39,364 nt of DNA. It comes from Solihabitans fulvus. GTDB taxonomy: Bacteria; Actinomycetota; Actinomycetes; Mycobacteriales; Pseudonocardiaceae. Made by a program: the position numbers and the translations under genes. Of this stretch, positions 8,411 to 15,706 are shown piece by piece; the stretch's first letter is position 1, and every line of letters starts with the position of its first letter. The stretch covers positions 1 through 39,364 of the forward strand of contig NZ_VUOB01000106.1 of the NCBI RefSeq assembly GCF_008386585.1. Reading direction: 5' to 3'. Under the pieces are notes generated by a model. The model saw only the letters and a program-made list of their open reading frames with translations. It was not told the origin of the DNA and searched no databases.

Positions 8411-8452
8411 GAGCGGGCGACGGGAATCGAACCCGCGTCCTCAGCTTGGGAA
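8411..8452 (-). repeat. Distal attachment site: partial tRNA-Gly copy
   Basis: 42 bp identical to 10696-10737, the 3' half of the intact tRNA-Gly gene from its 3' end to the anticodon loop. Identity stops abruptly at 8453. This is the classic duplicated core left by tyrosine-recombinase integration into a tRNA 3' end. It is not a functional tRNA. Confidence 0.9.
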
Positions 8453-8985
8453 TCCGTAGTGCCTGGCTGGAAACGCGCCCTGACCTGCGCTCGGGGCGAG
8501 TCACGAGTGACCGCTGTTGACCGTTGCTGACCAGGGCTAACAGCACGTAGACAGCAAGACCACCTGATTCTTAGTCGCGGCTGCCCCGCCCCGTAGTTCC
8601 ATCGTGCGGCGTTTGGAAACCGGGCCACTAGACCGTTGAACTGCACAAACTCAAGTGAAGCTGTCTTCTGTCCCGTAACTGTCCCGCACCCGCCGGGACC
8701 AAAGCCCGTTGGCAAGCCGGTGGGCTGGTCGACGCCGCCAAGGCGTTGAGCTGTCCACGGGCGCGGCAGCCGTGCGCCAAGACAGCCCGGCTTGTCGACC
8801 ACCTCGAGCTCGTACCGAGCTCTGCGCTTCTGAACGGTTTGTCGTGGCGCCTGCGAACCGGCCGAACGTTGCACGACCATTCGGCCGCATCTGTTGGTTC
8901 AGGCGTTCGTTACTCTAGGAGACCGGCCCCGTGGTCCGAGGTGTTGCGATCACCTCGGAACACGGGGTTTTGGCATCCCGAGGAA
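8453..8985. other. Non-coding stretch inside the element
   Basis: 533 bp with no supportable gene on either strand. Next to the half-tRNA, 8505-8550 carries several GACC-containing short repeats that could be recombinase arm sites, but this is only suggestive. Open frames here are short and have poor codon composition. Confidence 0.4.
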
Positions 8986-9150
8986 CTACTCCTCGATCCG
9001 ACCGGTCCCAGCGTTGTTGATGATCAGCTGGGCGGTGTTGCGAGCAGATGCTTTGCTCACGTAGGTCTCGCTCGTAGCGAGGATGTTGCTCCCGGACATG
9101 ATCCGGAAGTACCACTGGCCGTTCGTCGCCGGAAGGATCTTGAAGACCAC
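8986..9150 (-). CDS. Small DUF1508 (YegP-like) protein
   Basis: 54-aa protein: an N-terminal strand VFKILPATNGQWYFRI, a turn, then NILATSETYVSKASARNT and AQLIINNAG. This is the two-stranded-plus-helix pattern of DUF1508, in which a W-[RY]-[FW] core, ATSE and S-K-A-S residues are conserved. A single repeat is present, as in many actinobacterial members; the family's function is not established. The frame is open further upstream to 9309, but homology starts at the GTG 9148-9150, preceded by GGGGG five bases away. It is the only apparently intact gene in the decayed island. Confidence 0.7.
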   Translation of the reverse strand: MVFKILPATNGQWYFRIMSGSNILATSETYVSKASARNTAQLIINNAGTGRIEE

Positions 9151-9715
9151 GGCGACCCCCTTTCCCTCGGTGTGCACACGCTGTGACGGTGCGCACTGAA
9201 TGAAAGTTGAGCACCCCGGCCTCAAGCTCGCAAGTAAGTCGAACCTATGTTCGCCACGAGATGTAGTGGTATCCACAGGCTGTGCACACTCCATCTCGTA
9301 CTCGCCCACATGGGAGCATACGTCTGACCAGGAGTTACACGACTGTTATTACCGAGTTATCCACAGATCACCTTATTCAAGTGAGTGACGAGCATCACAC
9401 TTTGACCACCGAATGGGGGGTTGTTTTGACAAGGCTGTTTGGGCGAGACACCGTGAAGATTTAGACCATTGCGGTTCCTGTGGGGTCGCTCGGCCGCTGT
9501 CCCGGCTGGCCGGGGTAGGCCCTACCTCCCGTCGCCGGGCGCGGGTGGGTGGCCGAAGGCCGGGCCCCGCCCGCTTGCCCGAGCGACAAAGAGACGGGGC
9601 CGTGAAGCGCTGCCGGTCGGGATCAGCACAGTGCGGCCGAGCGGCCCCGCAGGGGCCGCCTTGACCAAGAAAAGAAACTCTGAACGCGGCGGCAGAGAGG
9701 TTCGTCCGGATGGGC
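9151..9715. other. Non-coding region with DnaA-box-like sites and a GC-rich structured block
   Basis: About 9200-9440 is AT-rich and contains a perfect TTATCCACA (9357-9365), a near match GTATCCACA (about 9269-9277), and a TTGACA at 9426. About 9460-9660 switches to very GC-rich DNA with several self-complementary segments, the clearest being an 8-bp stem with 3-nt loop at 9641-9659. No gene is supportable. It may be the remnant of an element replication or transfer locus, but no Rep gene is nearby. Confidence 0.4.
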
Positions 9716-9877
9716 TCAAGCGGCCGGAACGGATGAAGTCGGGAGGACGAGCGATGCGACGGCGGTTGGTTCTGGAGTCGGAAGGCCGTCCTCGCGGAGT
9801 CCTTCGAGATGTAGGCCCATAGCCTCACGCATGAGCTGGACGCAGTCCTACTCGTAGGCGCTGGCTCCCGCGACGCA
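9716..9877 (-). pseudogene. HicB-type antitoxin fragment with an internal stop
   Basis: Minus-strand frame reads CVAGASAYE, TAG (9848-9850), then DCVQLMREAMGLHLEGLRE and DGLPTPEPTAVASL before a TGA at 9716-9718. The second half matches the HicB C-terminal signature (REA-x-LHLEGLREDG-x-PxPEP). The part before the TAG also fits HicB (GCVA-x-G-x-S-YE). The N-terminal beta strands are missing, and no HicA partner is visible. It is joined in frame to the upstream regulator remnant, implying a deletion that fused two genes. Recognition of HicB is from the motif only. Confidence 0.6.
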
Positions 9878-9879
9878 AT

Positions 9880-10463
9880 TGGCGAGTTGCACGCCCTGGT
9901 CGGGGTTGCCGGTCAGCGTGGCCTGGTCTGCCAGGCCGGCGAGGACATGGGCGCCAAGCTCGGGGCTCCCGGCGGCTTGCGCCAGGCGGAGCGATTGGAT
10001 CAGGTAGCGCTGGGCGAGGGAGTGCTCGCCGTTGTCGAACGCCATCCACCTGAGCAGGTACAGCTGTTCCGCGGGCTGCCTCGTAGAGCGCTCCGCCGTT
10101 GGCGGTGGTCGGGTCGTTCGTGCGGAGCAGCGGCACGACGTGCCCGGTGAGGTAGGCGGCGAGCTGTCGGCGGGCGTGTCCGCCGCCGCGCATCACGTCC
10201 AGCTCCTGGAAGACGCCGAACGTCCGGCGGATGGCGTCCACCTGTTCGGTACTGATCTTGCCGGTTGCGGAGGACGCTTCGTCTAGCGTGGCGAGGAGCC
10301 AGTCGCGGCTGGGTCCGACTGACGCGGCCACGGTGAACAGCGCGCCGGTCAGGAAGCGCCTGCGTTCCATGTCGTGCTTCCCTAGCTCGGCTACTGCTTC
10401 CGCCGTAACCGGCAGAGAGGCCGCGTAGGTAAGGCCGAGGTCGGCCAACGTGATGTCGTCGGT
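9880..10463 (-). pseudogene. Broken actinobacterial HTH/TPR-type regulator
   Basis: The reading frame from about 10463 to 10070 encodes LADLGLTYAASLPVTAEAV, MERRRFLTGALFTVAA and GHVVPLLRTNDP. The frame must then shift near 10060-10072 to continue with AEQLYLLRWMAFDNGEHS and LAQRYLIQSLRLAQAAG. This arrangement (RRRFL segment followed by helical TPR-like repeats) is typical of the long Streptomyces-type XRE regulators. The N-terminal HTH is not recognisable and the C-terminus runs into the hicB fragment. It is therefore frameshifted and truncated at both ends. Confidence 0.75.
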
Positions 10464-10640
10464 TTCTTGCGGCGCAGGGGTTTCCGCATCGTGGGAGTCA
10501 CGCGGTCCCCGGAACCAGCGAATGCGGTGCGGGCACGGGCGCCACGGACGTGGACCAGGACGACGGGGCGGCCTGCGTGCTCGCTCCGATTGGCTGAACA
10601 GCACGCGGACAGCACGGCGATGCTCTGACACGATCACAAG

Positions 10641-10688
10641 ACGAAGGCCCAGGTTGGGAGCGAAACCGCTCCTGGCCTGGGCCTTCGT
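10641..10688 (-). terminator. Two-part hairpin terminator after tRNA-Gly
   Basis: A perfect 13-bp outer stem (10641-10653 with 10676-10688) surrounds a 6-bp inner stem (10657-10662 with 10667-10672, loop AAAC). It starts 8 nt beyond the 3' end of the minus-strand tRNA. Because it lies inside the repeat-bounded element it would have been supplied by the element, replacing the native terminator. Confidence 0.8.
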
Positions 10689-10696
10689 ATTGTCTG

Positions 10697-10767
10697 AGCG
10701 GGCGACGGGAATCGAACCCGCGTCCTCAGCTTGGGAAGCTGATGTTCTACCATTGAACCACGCCCGC
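10697..10767 (-). tRNA. tRNA-Gly (anticodon CCC)
   Basis: 71-nt cloverleaf on the minus strand. The acceptor stem pairs GCGGGCG (10761-10767) with CGCCCGC (10698-10704), with discriminator T at 10697. The T-loop has GGTTCGATTCC, and the anticodon stem-loop CAGC-TTCCCAA-GCTG places CCC at positions 34-36. CCA is not encoded. Its 3' half is the integration site of the island at lower coordinates. Confidence 0.95.
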
Positions 10768-10834
10768 AGTGCCTGGATGAGGCTACACGACGCCGTCGCG
10801 ACCGTGCACCGACCTCCCTCTCAGGCGTGTCCTC

Positions 10835-10840
10835 TAGTCT
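10835..10840 (+). promoter_or_regulatory. -10 box of dcd (leaderless)
   Basis: TAGTCT ends exactly 7 nt before the GTG at 10848, so transcription should begin at the start codon. No good -35 is evident. Confidence 0.5.
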
Positions 10841-10847
10841 GATGCGC

Positions 10848-11429
10848 GTGTTGCTGAGTGACCGTGATCTGCGCAAAGAGGTTGAGTCCGGGCGGTTGGG
10901 GCTCGACCCGTTCGACGTCGACCTGCTCCAACCGTCGAGCATCGACGTTCGGCTGGACCGGTTCTTCCGGGTCTTCAACAACACCAAGTACACACACATC
11001 GACCCGAGCATCCAGCAGGACGAGCTGACGTCGTTGGTGGAGAAGGAGGACGACGAGCCGTTCGTCCTGCACCCCGGCGAGTTCGTGCTCGGCTCCACCT
11101 TCGAACTGGTCAGCCTCCCCGACGACCTCGCGGGCCGCCTCGAGGGCAAGTCCTCGCTCGGCCGCCTCGGGCTGCTGACCCACTCGACCGCCGGCTTCAT
11201 CGACCCCGGCTTCACCGGCCACATCACGCTGGAGCTGTCCAACGTGGCCAACCTGCCGATCACGCTCTGGCCCGGCATGAAGATCGGCCAGCTCTGCCTG
11301 TTCCGGCTGAGCAGCTCGGCGGAACACCCCTACGGCTCGGCGCAGGCCGGTTCCCGCTACCAGGGCCAGCGCGGGCCGACGCCGTCGCGCGCCTACCTCA
11401 ACTTCCACCGCACGGACACCCGGCGCTAG
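10848..11429 (+). CDS. dcd: dCTP deaminase, actinobacterial type
   Basis: 193-aa trimeric enzyme of the dUTPase/Dcd fold that deaminates dCTP; close mycobacterial homologues also hydrolyse the dUTP formed, giving dUMP for thymidylate synthesis. Start VLLSDRDLR aligns with the mycobacterial MLLSDRDLR. Family signatures include PSSIDVRLD, GRLEGKSSLGRLGLL, HSTAGFIDPGFTGHITLELSN and the C-terminal KYQGQRGPTPSR-like tail (YQGQRGPTPSR). Glu in TAGFIDPGFTGHITLE and Arg in GKSSLGR are expected active-site residues. GTG 10848 is preferred over ATG 10842 because of homology and the -10 box 7 nt upstream. Its stop overlaps the convergent CDF gene's stop. Confidence 0.95.
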   Translation: MLLSDRDLRKEVESGRLGLDPFDVDLLQPSSIDVRLDRFFRVFNNTKYTHIDPSIQQDELTSLVEKEDDEPFVLHPGEFVLGSTFELVSLPDDLAGRLEGKSSLGRLGLLTHSTAGFIDPGFTGHITLELSNVANLPITLWPGMKIGQLCLFRLSSSAEHPYGSAQAGSRYQGQRGPTPSRAYLNFHRTDTRR

Positions 11430-12406
11430 CCGTCCAGGATGTCTCCGTAGCGCGCCAGCACCCTGGCTCGCAGCTCGGGATCGTTGCGCGGCACGGGTTC
11501 CAGGAAGATCTCGTCCAGGTCGGTGAACTCGGCGCGCAGTTCGCCGTCGATGCGCACGCAGGCGCGTTCGAGGTCGGCTGCGCCGAGCGCGTCGTCGAAG
11601 TCGAGTCGCGCGCACAGCAGGACGCTGTCGGTGCCGGTCAGCATCGTCAGCAGGTCGACCACCTGCTCCACTTCGGGCACGGCGGCGAGCCGGTCGCGGA
11701 TCCGCCGCACCAGCCTCGGGTCGGCCTGCCGTCCGATCAGCAGCCCCCGGTTGGTCCGCCCGAGCAGGTAGGCCACCACGGCCAGCAGCACGCCGATGGC
11801 CAGTGAGGCGACGCCGTCCCACACCGACGAGCCGGTGAGTTGGTGCAGGCCGAGTCCCGCGAAGGCGATCACCAGCCCGACCAGGGCGGCGGAGTCCTCG
11901 AACAGCACCGTCTTGCTGGTGGGGTCGTCGGAGTAGCGCAGGTAGGCGCGCACCGTGCGCTCCTCCGCCCTGGCCTCCCGCAGGACCTGCCGGACGGCCT
12001 GCGTCCACGACACCGACTCCAGCACGAACGCCACCGCGAGGACGACGTGGCCGACCAGCACGTTGGACTGCTCCTGCTGCGGCCCGAACACCGTGCGGAA
12101 GCCTTCGTAGAACGCGAACATCGCGCCGGAGGCGAAGATCGACACGGCGGCCAGCAGCGACCAGAAGTAGCGTTCCTTGCCGTAGCCGAAGGGGTGCCGC
12201 CGGTCCGCGGGCCGACCCGAGCGGCGCAGCGCGGTCAGCAGCAGCACCTCGGTGAAGGTGTCCGCGACCGAGTGCGCCGCCTCGGACAGCAGCGCGGCCG
12301 ACCCGGTGGCCAGCCCGGCGAACAGCTTCATCAGCGCGATGGCGAGGTTCACGCCGCCCGCGAGCAGCACCGTCAGCGTGCTCTCGCCGCCGTCGCGCTC
12401 CGCCAT
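11426..12406 (-). CDS. Cation diffusion facilitator transporter (SLC30A9-like)
   Basis: 326-aa inner-membrane CDF protein. Six hydrophobic helices begin near LTVLLAGGVNLAIALMKL and end near SLAIGVLLAVVAYLLG. Helix 2 has HSVADTF (His..Asp metal-site pattern), but helix 5 has LFEDSAALVGL rather than the usual HxxxD, a feature of the ZnT9-like subfamily. The cytosolic C-terminal domain (about 225-326) has the ferredoxin-like fold signature and ends in an acidic tail. Substrate may be Zn(II) or another divalent ion. ATG 12406 is chosen over 12418 because GGAGG lies five bases upstream. The stop codon shares CTAG with the dcd stop, leaving no room for a terminator between them. Confidence 0.85.
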   Translation of the reverse strand: MAERDGGESTLTVLLAGGVNLAIALMKLFAGLATGSAALLSEAAHSVADTFTEVLLLTALRRSGRPADRRHPFGYGKERYFWSLLAAVSIFASGAMFAFYEGFRTVFGPQQEQSNVLVGHVVLAVAFVLESVSWTQAVRQVLREARAEERTVRAYLRYSDDPTSKTVLFEDSAALVGLVIAFAGLGLHQLTGSSVWDGVASLAIGVLLAVVAYLLGRTNRGLLIGRQADPRLVRRIRDRLAAVPEVEQVVDLLTMLTGTDSVLLCARLDFDDALGAADLERACVRIDGELRAEFTDLDEIFLEPVPRNDPELRARVLARYGDILDG

Positions 12407-12526
12407 CGCCGCCTCCATGGGACTTCGTTGCCGACCCCGGAACCCTATGGTCGGGGCCGCGCCCGCGCCCCGCGGGTCTCGTTTCGGTCTCGCCGCAGCA
12501 ACGCTCAGGAATTTCTCAGAACCCGC

Positions 12527-12551
12527 GCAACCTCCCCCCTGGGTAGGCGTC
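12527..12551 (+). promoter_or_regulatory. Shared promoter copy 1: GCAACC-N15-CGTC
   Basis: GCAACC (12527-12532), 15 bp, CGTC (12548-12551), then TTTCTCG and ATG at 12559. The same spacing recurs at 14109-14133 and 15676-15700. The form resembles extracytoplasmic-function sigma-factor promoters (AAC at -35, CGTC at -10). The sequence after the -10, TCT-C-GATGTCGG, is also conserved. Confidence 0.75.
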
Positions 12552-12594
12552 TTTCTCGATGTCGGAACAAGCACGGCTAACTGAGGGAATCCCG

Positions 12595-13971
12595 ATGGAA
12601 ATCATGAGGAACAATGCTGCCCGCCGCATCTCGGCCGGGATTGCCGTTGCCGCTGTTGTTGCGGCTCCGCTGATGTTCTCGAGCGTGGCATTCGCCGACC
12701 CGCTGCCCGGCGGTGCTATCGGTGGCAGCGTGTTCTTCGATCGCAATGGCGACGGGATTCGCCAGGCGGACGAGCCGGTGCGGCCGAATGTGGAGATTCA
12801 CTTCCGCAGTGTTGCCGATGGTAAGACGGGCAACTTCACCACGGATAACAACGGTAACTACACGGTCACGCACGTCGCCGATGGCGACTACGAAATCAGC
12901 TACGCCGACGACGCATTCGCCTCGACCACGCAGGGCACGCAGAAGGTGACCGTCAAGAACGGCAGCATCGTCAGCGGCGTCAATTTCGGAGTGCGGGGCG
13001 GTTCGATCTGCGGCACCGCGTGGAAGGACCTCAACAACGACAACCGGCGGCAGGCGGACGAGCCGGTGATTCCCAACCACACCGTCGGCATCGTCGGGCA
13101 GGGCACCAAGTACGTCAACACCGGGGCGGACGGCAGGTACTGCCTCCAGGACCTTCCGGTCGGCACTTACACGCTGCAGACCAACGACCGGAGCCTCCTG
13201 GACGGCACCGGCTACGCCAACGCCCTGTGGAAGCCGGGGCAGCTCCCGGACGCGCACGGCGCCTCGAAGTTCGACCTCACGGACGGCATGTCGGCTCCGG
13301 TGAAGATCGAGAAGGGCGCGAACGGCTCGATCACCCAGATCGACAACTTCGACACCGGCTTCGTGCCGGCCAACATGGACCTGGTGGCGGCGAGGATCGG
13401 CTTCGACGGTGTTCCCGGGGGCAGGGACACCTTCCAGGTCGGTGACACCTTCACGGTCTACGGCAACGTGCAGAACGCCGGTGCTGTCGCCGAGCAGCTC
13501 GGCGCGACGCTGACCCTGCCGGAGGGGCTCAAGGTCCTCGACCGCGAGGGCGGCATGCCGTCGGAGGTGCGGGGACAGCAGGTCGTCGGCCAGTTCCACG
13601 AGCGCCGGTTCCGCAACGACTGGGAGTTCATCGGCGCGAAGGTCCAGGTCGTGAAGGCGTTCAGCGCAGCCGAGATCAAGCTCGAGGTCCCTCGCGGGGT
13701 CTTCAAGGACATCAACCCGGACAACAACGTGCTGACCCGCAAGATCAGCGCGGTTGACGCTCCTGCTACCAGCAGCACCCCGGCGGCGCCGTCCACCGAC
13801 ACCGCCGCCCCCGCCGCCGCCGCCGTGCAGGATGCTGCGGTGACTCCGGTGGCCGAGACGAAGGCGCTGGCCAACACGGGTGTCGCGCCGCTTGGTGTGC
13901 TCGGTCTCGGCAGTGTCCTGCTGGTCGGTGGCGGTGCCGCGGTGTGGGCCGCTCGCCGCAAGCGCGTCTGA
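12595..13971 (+). CDS. Sortase-anchored SdrD-B-domain surface protein A
   Basis: 458-aa exported protein. A signal peptide (MEIMRNNAARRISAG then a hydrophobic run to SSVAFA) probably ends before DP near residue 36. Two SdrD-B-like domains follow, each with a Ca-binding-like D-x-N-x-D-G signature (FDRNGDGIRQADEP near 44-57; KDLNNDNRRQADEP near 143-156), then a beta-rich domain (about 255-390). An Ala/Pro/Thr linker leads to the sorting signal LANTG, a membrane span and RRKRV. LAxTG is the motif of class E sortases in actinobacteria. ATG 12595 has GAGGGA at good distance; an in-frame leaderless ATG at 12559 would add 12 residues. No sortase lies in the window. Confidence 0.85.
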   Translation: MEIMRNNAARRISAGIAVAAVVAAPLMFSSVAFADPLPGGAIGGSVFFDRNGDGIRQADEPVRPNVEIHFRSVADGKTGNFTTDNNGNYTVTHVADGDYEISYADDAFASTTQGTQKVTVKNGSIVSGVNFGVRGGSICGTAWKDLNNDNRRQADEPVIPNHTVGIVGQGTKYVNTGADGRYCLQDLPVGTYTLQTNDRSLLDGTGYANALWKPGQLPDAHGASKFDLTDGMSAPVKIEKGANGSITQIDNFDTGFVPANMDLVAARIGFDGVPGGRDTFQVGDTFTVYGNVQNAGAVAEQLGATLTLPEGLKVLDREGGMPSEVRGQQVVGQFHERRFRNDWEFIGAKVQVVKAFSAAEIKLEVPRGVFKDINPDNNVLTRKISAVDAPATSSTPAAPSTDTAAPAAAAVQDAAVTPVAETKALANTGVAPLGVLGLGSVLLVGGGAAVWAARRKRV

Positions 13972-13999
13972 CCGCAAATGTGACGCTGTAACCCAACAC
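13819..13999 (+). repeat. Near-identical 3' end shared by surface protein genes (copy 1)
   Basis: 13819-13999 aligns without gaps to 15385-15565 (offset 1566 bp). Over the coding part (13819-13971) I count about six mismatches, while upstream halves of the two genes are much less alike. Identity continues past the stop codon, so it cannot be explained by protein selection alone. Confidence 0.85.
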
Positions 14000-14023
14000 G
14001 AGGACGCTATAACCCAATACGAA
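13982..14023. repeat. 21-bp imperfect tandem repeat after protein A gene
   Basis: GACGCTGTAACCCAACACGA (13982 on) and GACGCTATAACCCAATACGA (14003 on) are adjacent 21-bp units with few mismatches. A single related copy follows the paralogous gene (about 15548-15570), so the spacer was duplicated along with the gene ends. Confidence 0.7.
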
Positions 14024-14059
14024 AGAGCCCGGATTCACGCTGTGAATCCGGGCTCTTTC
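14021..14059 (+). terminator. Perfect 18-bp hairpin terminator
   Basis: 14021-14038 pairs perfectly with 14042-14059 around a 3-nt loop and ends in CTCTTTC. It closes the transcript of surface protein A. Confidence 0.92.
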
Positions 14060-14108
14060 GCTGCCGTCTTTCGGCGCTTGGATTCCGTGAAATTTCCGGT
14101 GGATCAGT

Positions 14109-14133
14109 GCAACCGTGCCGAACGGTGGACGTC
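14109..14133 (+). promoter_or_regulatory. Shared promoter copy 2: GCAACC-N15-CGTC
   Basis: GCAACC (14109-14114), 15 bp, CGTC (14130-14133), then TTTCTTG and ATG at 14141. After the -10, TTTCT-T-GATGTCGG matches copy 1 except at one base. It drives surface protein B. Confidence 0.75.
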
Positions 14134-14140
14134 TTTCTTG

Positions 14141-14173
14141 ATGTCGGCACGAACGAGACTGGAACTGGGGTAG
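14141..14173 (+). CDS. Putative leaderless leader ORF (10 aa) before protein B
   Basis: ATG 14141 lies 7 nt after the CGTC -10 element. It opens a 10-codon frame, MSARTRLELG, ending with TAG two bases before the protein B start codon. The equivalent position before protein A gives MSEQARLTEG in frame with that protein. Termination so close to the next start suggests translational coupling. Too short to judge by coding statistics. Confidence 0.35.
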   Translation: MSARTRLELG

Positions 14174-14175
14174 AA

Positions 14176-15537
14176 ATGGAATTCTGGACGCTTAAAACTG
14201 CCCGTCGAATTGCCGTCACGGCCGGCGTGGCCGCGGCGACCCTCGTGCCGCTCGCGGTGACCGGCACCGCGGTCGCGGACCCGGGGGCCAACAGCATCGC
14301 GGGCGCCGTGTGGTTCGACCGCAACGGTGACGGCGCTGCGCAGGCCGGCGAGCCCGGCGTCACGACCGCCTCCGTGCGGATCTTCGACACGACCCACAAC
14401 AAGGAGATCGGCGTGTTCAAGACCGACGCGCACGGTCGCTTCCGAGTGGGCGACCTCGTCCCTGGGACCTACACGATCAGCGATATGAGTGCGTCGGGAT
14501 ACCTGGAGACAACCCCGGGAACGATCACCTGCGAGGTCGGCCCCAGCCAGTGTGCGGCGAATTTCGGTCTGCGTGGCGCTTCCGTCTCCGGAATAGCCTG
14601 GAAGGACCTGAACGGTGACGGAATTCGTCAGCCGGGCGAGGCGGTGTTACCTGGGGTGACCATTCATGACTATCTCACGAGCGTGGTGACCGGACCCGAC
14701 GGCAGCTACCGGTTCGACGACCTGCCCACGATGGACTTCTCCGCGCAGGCCCCAGCGATCGATCCCACGACGCGCTATGTGATCACCCGGCCGCATCAGG
14801 GTCCCGCCGACACCGACTCGGACTTCGACTGGGCCAACGGATGGCTGCCCGACTCGACCCTCAAGGCCGGCGAGGTCCGCGACCACGTGGACGTCGGCTA
14901 CACCGCGCCCAAGGCCGACCAGGGGGTGACCCTCACCTCGGACAAGGACCTCGGGTCGCTGCGGGCCGGTGAGGACGCGACCGTGACCGCGAAGATCGAC
15001 CTGACCAACGACTGGCCCGGCATGTCGGCGCTGCGGGTCGAGCTGCCCGAGGGCCTGTCGTTCGGGAAGTTCTTCGTGCCGTCGGCGTCTGTCGACAAGA
15101 TCAACGACCGGACCGACGAGGTGAGTTGGCTCCGCAACCAGGAGAGCGGCTACTCGCGGTACGCCGTGATTCCGGTGCACGCGGACCGCGCCACGACGGG
15201 CGAGGTCGTCATGCGGCTGGTGAGCACCCACGGCAGCACGGACACCAACCCGTCGAACGACGTGGCCAGGGCCAAGGTCGTCGTCGCCGACCCGCAGTCG
15301 ACCCCGACCACCGCTCCTCCGGTCGACTCGACGACGCCCGTGGCGGTCGTTCCGGCCGCCGCTCCCGCCGCCGCTGCTCCCGCTGCCGCCGTGCAGGATG
15401 CTGCGGTGACTCCGGTGGCCGAGACGAAGGCGCTGGCCAACACGGGTGTCGCGCCGCTTGGTGTGCTCGGTCTCGGCGTTGTCGTGTTGGTCGGTGGCGG
15501 TGCCGCGGTGTGGGCCGCTCGCCGCAAGCGTGCCTGA
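14176..15537 (+). CDS. Sortase-anchored SdrD-B-domain surface protein B
   Basis: 453-aa paralogue of protein A. Signal peptide MEFWTLKTARRIAVTAG plus hydrophobic core, probably cleaved near AVA-DP. Two SdrD-B-like domains carry FDRNGDGAAQAGEPG and KDLNGDGIRQPGEAV. A beta-rich domain and a proline/alanine/threonine linker (about 375-405) precede LANTG, a transmembrane span and RRKRA. The last 50 residues are nearly identical to protein A although the rest is diverged. ATG 14176 follows GGGG at a suitable distance. A terminator follows at 15568. Both proteins are probably displayed on the wall by a class E sortase. Confidence 0.85.
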   Translation: MEFWTLKTARRIAVTAGVAAATLVPLAVTGTAVADPGANSIAGAVWFDRNGDGAAQAGEPGVTTASVRIFDTTHNKEIGVFKTDAHGRFRVGDLVPGTYTISDMSASGYLETTPGTITCEVGPSQCAANFGLRGASVSGIAWKDLNGDGIRQPGEAVLPGVTIHDYLTSVVTGPDGSYRFDDLPTMDFSAQAPAIDPTTRYVITRPHQGPADTDSDFDWANGWLPDSTLKAGEVRDHVDVGYTAPKADQGVTLTSDKDLGSLRAGEDATVTAKIDLTNDWPGMSALRVELPEGLSFGKFFVPSASVDKINDRTDEVSWLRNQESGYSRYAVIPVHADRATTGEVVMRLVSTHGSTDTNPSNDVARAKVVVADPQSTPTTAPPVDSTTPVAVVPAAAPAAAAPAAAVQDAAVTPVAETKALANTGVAPLGVLGLGVVVLVGGGAAVWAARRKRA

Positions 15538-15565
15538 CCGGAAATGTGACGCCGTAGCTCAACAC
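15385..15565 (+). repeat. Near-identical 3' end shared by surface protein genes (copy 2)
   Basis: Partner of 13819-13999. It covers the Ala/Pro linker end, sorting signal, stop codon and the first bases of the trailer. Gene conversion or a recent partial duplication is the simplest reading. Confidence 0.85.
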
Positions 15566-15567
15566 TG

Positions 15568-15603
15568 AAGAGCCCGGATCCACACCCGTGGATCCGGGCT
15601 CTT
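15568..15603 (+). terminator. Perfect 16-bp hairpin terminator
   Basis: 15568-15583 pairs perfectly with 15588-15603 around loop ACCC, ending in CTCTTT. It is related in sequence to the terminator at 14021-14059 (shared AGAGCCCGGAT core) and ends the surface protein B transcript. Confidence 0.9.
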
Positions 15604-15675
15604 TGCGGCTCTCGATACGGGAGACGACCCATTCCTGCGCCGAGGTAACTGCGAGAAGACGGTTTGATAATTCGG

Positions 15676-15700
15676 GCAACCGTCGGCGCGAATGGGCGTC
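15676..15700 (+). promoter_or_regulatory. Shared promoter copy 3: GCAACC-N15-CGTC
   Basis: GCAACC (15676-15681), 15 bp, CGTC (15697-15700), then CATCTG and ATG at 15707. TCTGATGTCCG after the -10 matches copies 1 and 2 with one base deleted. It drives the acyltransferase gene and links it to the two surface proteins. Confidence 0.7.
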
Positions 15701-15706
15701 CATCTG

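Larger units (their letters stand above)
8411..10737. mobile_element. Decayed integrative element at tRNA-Gly(CCC)
   Basis: The interval between the 42-bp direct repeats is about 2.3 kb. It contains one intact small ORF (DUF1508), a frameshifted regulator joined to a hicB fragment, and long non-coding stretches, some unusually AT-rich for this chromosome. No integrase, excisionase, replication or transfer gene is recognisable. I infer an actinomycete integrative element or small genomic island that lost its core by deletion and point mutation. Being flanked by an intact tRNA and a half tRNA fixes the insertion orientation: the tRNA-proximal end is at 10737. Confidence 0.8.

Noticed and set aside
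8411..8452. Possible second tRNA-Gly gene
   Set aside because: Only the 3' half is present; acceptor and D-arm 5' parts are missing, so it is an att remnant.
5824..8880. 1018-aa minus-strand open frame
   Set aside because: It crosses the dehydrogenase, the half-tRNA and the P-loop protein gene in the wrong frame, and has Arg/Ala-rich low-information composition.
9269..9365. Replication origin of the island
   Set aside because: Only one perfect and one imperfect DnaA box in AT-rich DNA, and no Rep gene; too weak for an origin call.
9413..9664. 83-aa plus-strand frame in the island
   Set aside because: Arg/Gly/Pro-rich with no recognisable domain and located in a GC-rich structured region; not supported as a gene.
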